A DNA stretch of 64,000 bases. Origin: Strigamia acuminata. Taxonomy: Eukaryota > Arthropoda > Chilopoda > Geophilomorpha > Linotaeniidae. Positions 7,700-17,111 of the stretch are shown here, in pieces (the first letter of the stretch is position 1; each line of letters begins with the position of its first letter). The position numbers were made by a program, and so were the translations under genes. The stretch covers positions 7,167,601 through 7,231,600 of the forward strand of contig OX442324.1 in NCBI GenBank assembly GCA_949358305.1. Reading direction: 5' to 3'. The notes beneath the pieces are model-generated. The model was not told where the DNA came from, ran no database searches, and saw nothing but the letters and a program-made list of their open reading frames with translations.

Positions 7700-10693
7700 T
7701 TGTGGCACAAACGTTTGGGACACATTCATTTCCCAAGTGTGCAGGGAATGAGCAGGAGCGAAGCTGTAATTGGGTTGCCATTACTAGATGTTCCCATCAC
7801 GCAGTGTGATGTCTGCAGCTTGGCGAAGAAGAAAGCGGTTTCGCACAAGTCCATACCGGGCATTAGGTCGAGGGAACCGCTCCAACTTCTGCACATGGAC
7901 GTATGCGGAGCGTTTAACACGGAAACGCTGTCGGGAAATCGATATTTTCTCACAATAACAGACGATTTTTCCCGTTATTCAACCGTATATCTCATGAAGA
8001 AGAAAGACGAGGTGTTTAACATTTTCCAAAAACACGTAAAACGGATTGAGCGGCTACTTGGCAAGTCCGTTTTAGCCATACGGACAGACAATGGCATGGA
8101 GTTTTGTTCCAACAAGTTTGGAGAATACCTCGAGGGCCAAGGAATTGCGCATGAAAGAACAAATGCGTACACACCTGTCCAAAATGGAGTTTCTGAGAGA
8201 CTTAACCAAACTTTGGCCAATGGGATGCGGGCTCTCATTTATGATGCGCAATTGGAGCACCGATTCTGGGGCGAAGCCATTCTCACATTCAACTATTTGA
8301 GGAACAGAATTGCAAAACTCAACTCGGAGAAGACGCCGATGGAACTCTACTATGGCCGGAAACCATCTTTGCGTCATTTAAGGAAATTTGGGAGTTTGTG
8401 CTTCGTGCAGAAAAGGATCAGGGATGGAAAAATTGACAACAAAGCATTACATGGAATTATGCTTGGCTATTCCAGAATCACCAAAGGCTACAGAGTTTGG
8501 TTGCCGGACTTTTCAAAAGTAATTGAGACTAATGATGTCAAATTTGTCGAAAGCAGGCGCGGAGTTGAAGGCGTGCTGGGCCTCCCGGAAAAATATACAT
8601 CATACATTGACAATTTGGACGACAACATAGACAATGATGCTGATCGTCAATATTATTCTGATAAGGATGTGAGACCACCGCTGCCTCCGCCGCAACCAAT
8701 TAAGAAGAAAGAGGAGGATGAATTACCTCAAGTCAAGTTGAAATTTAGACTACCAAACGAGAAATTGCAGAAATTGCCAGAAGTGAAACTCCCAGGCATT
8801 TTACCACAACCCGGGCAAACACTTTTGAATCCAGTACGGACCATACCGCCGCTTGTCTGGAAAAAGACCGAAAAGACAAGGCCAACTGGACAAAAGGACT
8901 TCGAGTACACGATTGAGGGGCACGATAAGCCAAAATTGCGGTCCATACCGGAAGTGAGACGTTATTGTGGGGATCACAATCTTCAAGCCCCCGAACACCT
9001 TTTCGAAGATAAGAGGAAGAAGAAGCAATCCGAATCAAATGTGACACAAGACAATTTCGACTTGAGCGTTTTTGATGAATTGACTCTTGATTTCGAAGCG
9101 AATCATCTTGAGGTCTGCATACCTACACGCTTCGAACAAATAGTCAATCTGCCCGAAAAGGAGGAATGGAGCCAGGCAATGTGTGATGAAATCGACACTA
9201 TGCACGAGCGCGAAGTGTGGGAGCTGGTTCCACCACCGCCCGACACAAAGATCATTGGATGCAAATGGATCTACACAGTTAAACAAGATGACAAAGGAGA
9301 AGTTGCGCGGTATAAGGCCAGACTCGTAGCGCAGGGCTTTTCACAAGTCTATGGTGAATCCTACGAGGAAACCTTCTCACCTGTTGTGGACTTTTCCATT
9401 GTGCGCTTTATGTTCACACTCCTCGTTTGCATGCTGGGATGGGCATATGTTCAAGCTGATGTCAAGTGCGCATACTTATACGCGAAGTTGCACAAGACAG
9501 TCTATATGCGACAGCCCAAAGGATTCGTACATCACGGCAAGGAAAATTACGTCTGCAAGTTACTGCGAGCGATTTACGGTTTACATCAGTCAGGAAGAGA
9601 GTGGGGTATTGAACTTGAGGAGACTTTACTCAGACTAGGCCTACAACACGTGAACTGGTGCAATTGCGTATATAAGTTTGAAAACGTTGCGTATTTGATA
9701 GTGTACGTTGACGATATCGTAGTTTTCGGCAAGCGACAAGAAGACGTGATGAATGTTCTCAACATGGTCAAAACGCAGTTCGACCTCGTGATACTTGGAC
9801 AGACTAAGAAATTATTAGGAGTCGAGTTCTACGCGCATCGACAGCAAATGATCTTGCACCAAAGATCATACATTAACAAGGTGCTGCAAAGATTCCAAAA
9901 TCATCTGGAATCAGCAAAAATCAGATCACAACCAATGGTCAAATCAACGATCCTCACCAAGAAGCAATGTCCGAGCACCATTGAAGATTTCAAAGTCATG
10001 AAGAAGATCCCTTATCGAAATCTCCTTGGATCACTCGCATTTATCGGATCAAGGACCAGGCCAGATATGACTTATGCGATCAACATCTTAAGTCAGTTTC
10101 AATCCAACCCAGGATGGGATCACTGGCTTGCTTTGTTGGATTTGCTTAGCTACTTAAGAACGACGAAGAACTATGGACTTATGTTATTTCCTAACAACCG
10201 TATTGAAGTCATTGGCTACAGTGACTCCGATTACGCAAACAATCGAGACGATAGGATTTCAGTTGGCGGAACTCTCATAACATTGGGGAATTCGCCAATT
10301 TTCTGGAGAACATTCAAACAGCGCAACGTGACGTTGTCCACTATGGAGGCAGAATATGTAGCTCTCACAGAGACAGTGAAAGACTACATATGGATCGTCC
10401 GAGTATTATACGAGATAGTCCCCGATTTAGCAAATCGATTTTATCACCGAGTATTTTGTGATAATATCTCTACGGTAGATTTTACGAAGTCGAACATCGA
10501 GAATAGAAAAACAAAACATATCGATGTCAGATACCATTTCATACGAGAACTCGTGAAAAGGGACAATCTCCAAGTGTTACACGTGGGGACAAAGTCAAAT
10601 CTCGCTGATATATTTACCAATTCGGTCGACAAGACAGACTTAGTCCAGTTTTGTAATCGTTTTTTAATTAATCTTGATGTACTAAGTGCTTGA
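7700..10693 (+). CDS. pol: copia A Pol: integrase, reverse transcriptase, RNase H
   Basis: Same frame as the preceding Gag-PR, separated only by the amber codon at 7649; the first codons after it (7652-7699) also belong to the protein. Order: pre-integrase zinc finger (WHKRLGHIHF, then CDVCSLAKK), integrase core with D (LLHMDVCGAF), D (IRTDNGMEF) and E (NGVSERLNQTL), a proline-rich linker, RT with KCAYLYAKLHK and the catalytic YVDDIVVFG, and RNase H with GYSDSDYANN, STMEAEYVAL and CDNISTVDF. All catalytic residues are present. It ends 18 bases before the LTR. If the amber codon were suppressed the enzyme part could still be functional. Confidence 0.9.
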   Translation: MWHKRLGHIHFPSVQGMSRSEAVIGLPLLDVPITQCDVCSLAKKKAVSHKSIPGIRSREPLQLLHMDVCGAFNTETLSGNRYFLTITDDFSRYSTVYLMKKKDEVFNIFQKHVKRIERLLGKSVLAIRTDNGMEFCSNKFGEYLEGQGIAHERTNAYTPVQNGVSERLNQTLANGMRALIYDAQLEHRFWGEAILTFNYLRNRIAKLNSEKTPMELYYGRKPSLRHLRKFGSLCFVQKRIRDGKIDNKALHGIMLGYSRITKGYRVWLPDFSKVIETNDVKFVESRRGVEGVLGLPEKYTSYIDNLDDNIDNDADRQYYSDKDVRPPLPPPQPIKKKEEDELPQVKLKFRLPNEKLQKLPEVKLPGILPQPGQTLLNPVRTIPPLVWKKTEKTRPTGQKDFEYTIEGHDKPKLRSIPEVRRYCGDHNLQAPEHLFEDKRKKKQSESNVTQDNFDLSVFDELTLDFEANHLEVCIPTRFEQIVNLPEKEEWSQAMCDEIDTMHEREVWELVPPPPDTKIIGCKWIYTVKQDDKGEVARYKARLVAQGFSQVYGESYEETFSPVVDFSIVRFMFTLLVCMLGWAYVQADVKCAYLYAKLHKTVYMRQPKGFVHHGKENYVCKLLRAIYGLHQSGREWGIELEETLLRLGLQHVNWCNCVYKFENVAYLIVYVDDIVVFGKRQEDVMNVLNMVKTQFDLVILGQTKKLLGVEFYAHRQQMILHQRSYINKVLQRFQNHLESAKIRSQPMVKSTILTKKQCPSTIEDFKVMKKIPYRNLLGSLAFIGSRTRPDMTYAINILSQFQSNPGWDHWLALLDLLSYLRTTKNYGLMLFPNNRIEVIGYSDSDYANNRDDRISVGGTLITLGNSPIFWRTFKQRNVTLSTMEAEYVALTETVKDYIWIVRVLYEIVPDLANRFYHRVFCDNISTVDFTKSNIENRKTKHIDVRYHFIRELVKRDNLQVLHVGTKSNLADIFTNSVDKTDLVQFCNRFLINLDVLSA

Positions 10694-10711
10694 TAATATG
10701 AGGGGGCCGAA

Positions 10712-11023
10712 TGTTAGGTTTTGGTGTGTATTATTATATCATATCATCAAGCGATGACATTTGTTGCTTTGTATATATTCTATTATTATTAGTGTAATGA
10801 ATTACCTGCACGGCTGGCTGCAGTATTTGTTTACATGCGGTCTGTATGTTCTGCCCAAAGGGGGCGTTGTTTATGTTTGGCCAGTCACATGACTGGATAA
10901 TAAACTTCACTTGCTGCTCAGCCTTAGACAAGTAAAGATGGCGTGCATTTCTTTCACACTAGATGTTTTTCCACACCATTGCTATTTTACACAACACGAA
11001 CAACTTTGTGCCACAAATTAACA
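10712..11023 (+). repeat. 3' LTR of copia A
   Basis: Starts TGTTAGG directly after the polypurine tract (GAGGGGGCCGAA) and ends AATTAACA, giving TGTTA/TAACA inverted ends. Its 312 bp agree with the 319-bp LTR of element B, and the middle aligns (GTATTTGTTTACAT, AATAAACTTCACTTG poly(A) region). No 5' partner exists in the window. Confidence 0.75.
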
Positions 11024-11573
11024 CTATGCATGCCGGAATACGGTATTTCAAAATTGGCAGCCCCTATGCATGCCGGTCTACGGTATTCCAACATATATCA
11101 ACACCCGTAGATTCCAACGTTTTCATCCATCCTGCCATTGATATTTATTTCTAACATATATCAACACCCGTGGATTCCAACGTTTTCATCCATCTTGCCA
11201 CCTAATGTTATATTCGTTCAGTATTCCTAAAATTACAGTTCAGTTGGCAGCCAGCTACGGTTTTCAAATATTGGCAGCTCATTTGGGTGCTGGTCTACGG
11301 TAATCCTAAAATGAAACAACATCACAAAGTTGAAAGTTGAAATATTTATTTATAAATAAATAATAATAAACAATAGGTATTACAGGCAGGAATTATATAG
11401 TTTTAACAATTTATTTTCTCTAGCAATAATTATATAGTTTTAACATTTGTTTTCTCCAGCAATAATTATACAATTTACATGATATTTTCTCCAGTAATAA
11501 TTATACAATTTACACGATATTTAGATTGTGAACACAAGTACTTGTATAGTCATTACACTAAGTGGTGTTAATA
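11024..11573. other. Non-coding AT-rich stretch with short tandem duplications
   Basis: A 48-base segment (AACATATATCAACACCCGT type) occurs at about 11089 and 11153. ATGCATGCCGG with TACGGTATT appears twice near 11029-11085. Four diverged 40-45-base copies of an AATAATTATATAGTTTTAAC unit fill 11384-11520. No gene seen. Confidence 0.5.
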
Positions 11574-12118
11574 GTGAGTTTGCGGTTGCCAATTGTTCCT
11601 TATAATTATGAGTTACAAGCTCATAATTATAAAATTGGACTTATAACATAACGTAACTCCTCAATTTTTACACTATTTTGTAAAATAAGGGAGCCAATCA
11701 GATCGCTTAACACTATTTTAAGCTCCTCCCACTATTGCAAATGGCGCTGATGGTGCTAATAGAAATTCAAAATGGCTGCCTGACCTGTTTCAACAATCAG
11801 CCTCAATCACAATTTCTTTCTGCCATCGAAGGATAGAAACAACTAAAATCATTCCAGGTAAGCAAATAAATGAACTGGAAGACAATTTCATGTCTGAAAA
11901 CTGTCAAATTAGTAAAACTACAGATTTTCATTTTCTTTTGCATATGGATTTGTTCTACCATTACATGCAAGAGATTTGTACTGTTCACATGGTATTTATA
12001 AGTATAATTTATAAAATGTTTATTGTACCGCAAGTGCCTATTTCAAGAAGGAATTATAATTATAATTATGAGCTTGTAACTCATAATTATAAGGAACAAT
12101 TGGCAACCGCAAACTCAC
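11574..12118. mobile_element. 545-bp MITE with perfect 59-bp terminal inverted repeats
   Basis: The ends 11574-11632 and 12060-12118 are perfect reverse complements, starting GTGAGTTTGCGGTTGCC, and are flanked on both sides by TA. Each inverted repeat itself ends in a near-perfect palindrome (TTATAATTATGAG, 7-base centre, CTCATAATTATAA). TA duplication suggests Tc1/mariner-type mobilisation. The interior has no coding sequence I trust. Confidence 0.8.
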
Positions 12119-12211
12119 TAATGAATCGATAACATCTCATTCCAATATTCAAGTTATTATTTTTTTAATGCAATTTTTAAATGAGATTTTAGAATTTGAT
12201 CTTTAATTGAG

Positions 12212-12294
12212 AAAACTATACGCAATACATAAACTAGTGTTGATAATTAAATTACCAAAAAACAAACACTAGTTTATGTATTGCGTATAGTTTT
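12212..12294. repeat. Perfect 30-bp inverted repeat, short hairpin element
   Basis: 12212-12241 and 12265-12294 are exact reverse complements (AAAACTATACGCAATACATA and on), loop 23 bases. One arm plus the following AATGCC..TTCCCTTTTG recurs at 22700-22750, so it is a dispersed repeat, probably a tiny MITE or its remnant. Confidence 0.7.
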
Positions 12295-13649
12295 AAATGC
12301 CTTTTCCCTTTTGTCCAAGATTTCTAACATTACAAGCCTCACTCACATTCATTCCCCTGGCCTCACTCACATTCATTCCCCTGACTTGGCACTAACACAG
12401 AGACGTAACTGACCAATAGCTGCCCAGATAGTAATTTATATATATACCTGGTTACGCCCTGGCGGGGTAGTAAGTGATATTTGCGGGGTTTTGTCGAAAT
12501 TCCGGATGGTTGGACATTTGTATTATCATGTTCTTTTTTTCGCTCAATTTCATCATTCGAGCATATATTGAATTGTTTATTTAAAGTCTAATCCGCCATC
12601 ATGGAAGCCATTCAAGTGGAAGATTATATAATTTGAAGCAAACAGCCATTGTATTTGCAGACTGCTCGTGCAGAAAAAAGAGCGCAAACAGCAGTGGATA
12701 TCACATCGACATTCTACTCGTGAATTGCTTAAACATGGGCTGCGCGTTAATTGGGGTATAATGTGACATCCAGAAATACCTGACCACAAATGGCAAATGG
12801 ATAATGGCTAATGGCAAATTAATTTGCAAATGGACCGTCCATTAGTAGTGGGGAAGCAGGAAACCCGTGGGATGCAGCTGCGACAATAACCTATTTTCAC
12901 ACATAGCCTATTTATTTGCATTTATACCTAATTATAAAAAGTGTGGCGCGGGCCTGCGGGCCTGAATATCGTAGCCTGAAGTTTACGAACAAGTATTTAA
13001 GTAAAGTCGACTATCACACGACTGTTACTGTCGCCAGGCCTGTCCCTTTCGCCAGGATTGCTACTTTAGCCAGAACTGTCGCTTTCGCATCGTTCCTACT
13101 TATTACTATAGGAACCATGATGTCTGCATTTGACGAGATATTGGAAGGTGTCCACCATTTTCAATTATACGTTACACCAAACTAATATTCTAGTAAAAAT
13201 GCAATGCACAAAAATGTACAAAAATGCACAAAAAATGCACAAAAATGTTATGGTACTCAAACGTTACAGTCCTTTGCTACAGATAATCAACTCAGTGGAA
13301 ATAATCAACTCACAGTGGAAATATTAAGAGAGAAAAATCTAGCACCTGCGTTTAAAAATTTCTTGTTTATTGGAATTGGATTTGGAAAAATCTAGGAAAT
13401 TTGCTTGTTCTAATTTCCATATTTACACACGGAGATCTCAATTTCTTAGTTTATGGGAGCACCGGTTTGGAAATACGTAATATTCTTCTTTAGTGTGTTT
13501 AGATTCAAAATGAAGTCTAGTATAGGGTGTGGGGGGGGAATATGTTTGATTCTATTACGAACTGAGGGCGAACTGAGGGCGAGGCAGTGCTGGGTGGCCC
13601 GTGAAATGGGCTGGGTGGCCTGTGCAAGTGCTCAGCAAAGCTTGTGGAA
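12295..13649. other. Non-coding mosaic; possible relic ORF at 12916-13185
   Basis: CCTCACTCACATTCATTCCC is duplicated at about 12338-12380. The segment CAGAAATACCTGACC with AATGGCAAATTAATTTGC near 12773 belongs to a dispersed family also seen at 15381, 23876 and 33886. An 89-residue frame at 12916-13185 has a hydrophobic segment (VAFASFLLITIGTMM) but no recognisable family. AAAAATGCACAAAAATG repeats lie at 13203-13250. No secure gene. Confidence 0.4.
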
Positions 13650-13694
13650 CGACAGCAAATATGACAACAAATCTTGTTGTCATATTTGCTGTCG
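13650..13694. repeat. Perfect 21-bp stem, 3-base loop hairpin
   Basis: CGACAGCAAATATGACAACAA is followed after ATC by its exact reverse complement. It lies between a duplicated GAACTGAGGGC piece and a duplicated GCACATCGGGTCTCAGTT piece (13706-13764). Such perfect stems are either very young inversions or under structural selection. Confidence 0.75.
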
Positions 13695-13781
13695 AGTACA
13701 GACATCGCACATCGGGTCTCAGTTCTCATAGACACGCACATCGGGTCTCAGTTCCCTTAGACACGCACATTGCGTAGTAGG

Positions 13782-13917
13782 TGGTCTTTGCAATTTATTA
13801 CGATCCGGAACTCCTCAAGATCCTCGAAATCGAGGAGTTCGTGTCGAACGAAATTCAAATTCCAGCCGCACTCAAACCGGACTTGGTCATCACACGACTG
13901 GGCCAGATATCTTAATA
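13782..13917 (+). pseudogene. Coding-like fragment, about 44 codons, family unknown
   Basis: An open frame without its own ATG ends in TAA at about 13915 and has protein-like composition (YYDPELLKILEIEEF, then IPAALKPDLVITRLG). It looks like a piece of a real gene rather than random DNA. I cannot name the family. It sits inside the mosaic that carries Maverick shards, so a Maverick origin is possible. Confidence 0.3.
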
Positions 13918-14090
13918 GATTCACTTGTATTTTTAGGGAATTTGTTGGGAATAATTAAGGCCAGCATCGGGCCAGCATTTGACACAAGGTTTTTGGACAT
14001 ACGCAGAAATGGAGAAAATGACTGAATCCAGTTTCAATGTGCGACAATTGCACTAGTGCAAATGTTCGAAAATCAGGTCACGTGGAAATC

Positions 14091-14364
14091 GTTTAGAAAG
14101 CGTAATTTTCCCCGTTTAGAAAGCGTAATTTCCCCCGTTTAGAAAGCGTAATTTCCCTCGTTTAGAAAGCGTAATTTCCCCCGTTTAGAAAGCGTAATTT
14201 CCCCCGTTTAGAAAGCGTAATTTCCCCCGTTTAGAAAGCGTAATTTCCCCGTTTAGAAAGCGTAATTTCCCCCGTTTAGAAAGCGTAATTTCCCCTGTTT
14301 AGAAAGCGTAATTTCCCCGTTTAGAAAGCGTAATTTCCCCGTTTAGAAAGCGTAATTTCCCCGT
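14091..14364. repeat. Tandem array of a 22-23-bp unit
   Basis: About twelve units of GTTTAGAAAGCGTAATTTCC plus 2-4 C/T. Three diverged units recur at about 24305-24362, again followed by the AGCAGATTCTAGATTGTAAAC segment found after this array, so array and flank moved or were copied together. Confidence 0.85.
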
Positions 14365-14682
14365 ATACAAGCGTTGTAATTTCCCCTGTAATTTCCCCGT
14401 ATTCAAGCGTAATTTCTCCGTATACGTCATTGTCCGTATACGTCATTAACGGCTACCATTCCATTAATTCGGAGCAGGCTCCAAATTAAAGCAGATTCTA
14501 GATTGTAAACACAACAAGTTAGAAATGTATGGCAAAGTAAAGGAGCCACAATGAGGACCCACAATGAGGAGCCACAATGAGGCCTCAGGCAGCTAGAAGG
14601 CAAGTAGGGAGAGGCTATGGGCCGGTGTAACTAACGACAGTGACCGAGTCCTTAAAGGAAATAAAGGAAATAAATGGCGGTA
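14365..14682. other. Array decay zone and repeated flank
   Basis: Decaying array units to about 14430, then a segment (AGCAGATTCTAGATTGTAAA ... GCCACAATGAGG) shared with 24362-24450 and in part with 17745-17765. No gene seen. Confidence 0.5.
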
Positions 14683-14790
14683 CCGTATTCGTTACTTTTT
14701 GTGGCGACCAGCATTCCCGATTAAAAGACAAACCCTGGTGGGGACACGTGGAAAGTTTTATAATGACAATATTGAAAGCGAAAGTATTGT
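14683..14790 (+). pseudogene. Shard related to the small Maverick ORF at 4004-4285
   Basis: CGTATTCGTTACTTTTTGTGG, CGACCAGCATTCCCGATTAAAA and CAAACCCTGGTGG align in order with 4112-4170, with 80-90 percent match over the best part; the following GGAAAGTTTTATAATGACAATATTGAA is a diverged version of 4179-4208. No open frame is kept. Related pieces lie at 15604-15655 and 20438-20485. Confidence 0.45.
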
Positions 14791-14878
14791 TTTAAAAAAA
14801 AACTGAATTGGCATCCTTTTTATCAGTATCTATCTCGTTCGGAAGAAGATATTGTTCGGAAGAAGATATTGTTCCTCC

Positions 14879-15117
14879 CGTCTCCGTCGACTTCCTCCAC
14901 TGGCGTCGCGTCTCCGTCGGCCTCCTCCACTGGCGTCGCGTCTCCGTCGGCCTCCTCCACTGGCGTCGCGTCTCCGTCGGCCTCCTCCACTGGCGTCGCG
15001 TCTACGTCGGCCTCCTCCACTGGCGTCGCGTCTCCGTCGACCTCCTCCACTGGCGTCGCGTCTCCGTCGGCCTCCTCCACTGGTGTCGCGTCTCCGTCGG
15101 CCTCCTCCGTCGGCCTC
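14879..15117. repeat. Tandem array of a 30-bp GC-rich unit
   Basis: Eight units of GTCTCCGTCGGCCTCCTCCA plus CTGGCGTCGC with few changes. Because 30 is divisible by three, several frames stay open on both strands; these are array artefacts. A related single piece (CCCCTCCACTGGTGTCGCG) is at about 17172. Confidence 0.85.
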
Positions 15118-16196
15118 CACTGTCGTCGGCTTCGTAGAGTCTTTTCCATTGGTTTTCGCATTGTAGTTAGGCAGAACCCTGGCAGCCAAAAAGATTATTA
15201 ATTAAAAAAAATTATTAATTAAAAAAAATATTAATTAATACTCCGTGATTAATATTAATTATTGATTAATAAAATTACCTTGAATTGCATGCAAGGTGGA
15301 TGGTCCGTATTTTTGTATGATTTTCAACGTATTTTTGTATGATTTTCAACGTATTTTTGTATGATTTTCAACGTCGCTCAGAATTCCAGAGATACTTGAC
15401 CGCAAATGGCATTTGGCAATGGCTAATTAATTTGCAAATGGTCCGTACTAATTTTAAATTACAAAGTTGCACACAGTACAAAGTTGCTGTGGCCTCACAG
15501 CTGCACACATTTAAGGTACTAGACGAAAGGTACTAGACGAAAGGTACTAGACGAACGATTGGTCCACGTTTTTTTTGGTTGCAGTTGGTGTGGCGGGATC
15601 CCAAACACAAACCCTGGTGGGGACACGTGGAAAGTTTTATAATGACAATATTGAAACTGAATTGGCATTCTTTTTATCAGTACCCATCTCAATATTACTA
15701 TCAATGTTATTATTGTTTTAGAGTTTTTGAATGCAGCTAGTAACACTTTGGCCCTTGTCCACCCTGCCATTCTATTACTGGAGTGCATATCTTTATGACA
15801 ACATGGATGATCGAGCAAGTGTTTTATTCTATTTGAAATTGGCCGATGAAATGCCGAGTAACGATAATTGCCAAAAACCATTGAACTATATAAATCGTTT
15901 AAATGGAGGTGGCGGCCATTCCACCTTGTTGGTTATCAATATAAATATAAGTATAGTTTGGTGTATAGTTTCAATTGAACTTATATTTGAAGAAATTGAA
16001 CAAGAAAATGAACAAGAAATTGAACAAGAAAAATTGAACAAGAAATTGAACAAGAAATTGAACAAGAAAATGAAGAAGATTTAAACAAAAATATGGAGAC
16101 ATATCCTGCCACCTTTGACAGAGCCACAATGACAGTTGCGAGATGTATCCAATCTACTTCACAGTTTGTCCGAACATCTTCACTCTCAGAATGTTG
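15118..16196. other. Non-coding mosaic of short repeats
   Basis: Contents: ATTATTAATTAAAAAAA repeats (15195-15240); the segment ACTCCGTGATTAATATTAAT ... GGTGGATGGTCCG shared with 19415-19495; a 22-base TATTTTTGTATGATTTTCAA unit three times (15309-15373); AAGGTACTAGACGA three times (15515-15555); an ATTGAACAAGAAA tandem (15995-16075). A frame at 15731-16084 mixes unique and repeat DNA and is not convincing. Confidence 0.45.
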
Positions 16197-16213
16197 CCCC
16201 CCCCCCCCCCCCC
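16197..16213. repeat. C17 homopolymer
   Basis: Seventeen C in a row: a possible G-quadruplex former on the other strand and a likely site of length error. Confidence 0.9.
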
Positions 16214-16272
16214 GTGGGTGTCCACTATTTAAATAACGGTGTTGAGCAATGGTTGCAAGTGTCCTTGTTTGG

Positions 16273-16505
16273 ATGTGCAGATGATTGATGGCGAATTGCA
16301 CCAAAATCTGGATGTGCAGAGGATTGATGGCGAATTGCACCAAAATCTGGATGTGCAGAGGATTGATGGCGAATTGCACCAAAATCTGGATGTGCAGAGG
16401 ATTGATGGCGAATTGCACCAAAATCTGGATGTGCAGAGGATTGATGGCGAATTGCACCAAAATCTGGATGTGCAGAGGATTGATGGCGAATTGCACCAAA
16501 ATCAA
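16273..16505. repeat. Tandem array of a 39-bp unit
   Basis: Six units of GATGTGCAGAGGATTGATGG plus CGAATTGCACCAAAATCTG, nearly identical. 39 is divisible by three, so frames stay open on both strands; I do not regard them as genes. Confidence 0.85.
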
Positions 16506-16722
16506 GTTCAAGTTCGATGTGTGTTTTAAATCTTGAGATTCCTCACTATGTGAATCAGAGCCACTAATCAGAGCCACTTTTTATCCCACTTAGCATTGTC
16601 ATAAACCATTCATCACTCAGCGTGCAAATCCACATTTTTCCAAGAAGTATTTGGAAAGCCAGTTCTACACAAAAAAAAACAAGCATTGAAGTTTCGATGT
16701 AGCTTTACATCTAATTAGAGGC
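16506..16722. repeat. Dispersed segment, copy 1 (copy 2 at 21700-21936)
   Basis: From TCAAGTTCGATGTGTG through AGCTTTACATCTAATTAGA the two copies agree almost base for base, except that copy 2 carries an extra stretch of about 30 bases in the middle (near 21785-21835) and fewer A in one run. Confidence 0.75.
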
Positions 16723-16727
16723 GTTTT

Positions 16728-16838
16728 TTGGTACCCGATGTGGAGTGTGAACCCACTCTGCATACAGTGACCATTAATTTGCACGTGCCGTGCGGATACG
16801 CGTTTAAAATCGAGTGTTATTGAGGGTTACAACAGGAG
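16728..16838 (+). pseudogene. Coding-like shard resembling viral/Maverick DNA polymerase B
   Basis: An open stretch reads VECEPTLHTVTINLHVPCGY followed by AFKIECY and a stop. The HxPCGYAF pattern recalls the N-terminal region of protein-primed B-family polymerases in Mavericks. The following GAGGGTTACAACAGGAG segment recurs at 24131 and 33660. The match is from memory and weak. Confidence 0.3.
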
Positions 16839-17080
16839 GTATCCTGGAATTTCCTCGTGGTACATCGATAACCCCACACATTTCCCACACATTGGCATTG
16901 GATTCTCCAACCCTCCCTTTAGGCGTTCAGAATAAGCGTTTGGACTAGGGAGTTACAAATAAAAATGTTCTCGATGGAGTTAGCGATTTGTGCAAAAGGC
17001 TTGTGGTGCCAGACACAGATAAGATCAGCATTCGAGCCAATGAGAATGCAACCTTGGTTTTCAGTTGGTCCGACACGTAT

Positions 17081-17111
<31 letters not shown>

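Larger units (their letters stand above)
6545..11023 (+). mobile_element. Ty1/copia retrotransposon A, 5'-truncated, with 3' LTR
   Basis: The element lacks its 5' LTR, leader and about the first 120 Gag residues compared with copy B at 58396-64000. It retains the rest of gag, protease, integrase, RT and RNase H in one frame, a polypurine tract AGGGGG just before the 3' LTR, and a 312-bp LTR. The order PR-IN-RT-RH defines Ty1/copia. Truncation from the 5' side next to telomere-like DNA is unusual for an LTR element and may reflect recombination or repair. Confidence 0.85.

Noticed and set aside
14091-14364. CRISPR-like regular repeats
   Set aside because: Units are head to tail with no unique spacers, and the genome is eukaryotic.
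14823-15201. Long frames on both strands over the 30-bp array
   Set aside because: The unit length is divisible by three and contains no stop; all frames are open together, which real genes do not do.
15731-16084. 117-codon frame
   Set aside because: Its second half is an ATTGAACAAGAAA tandem and the first half shows no family.
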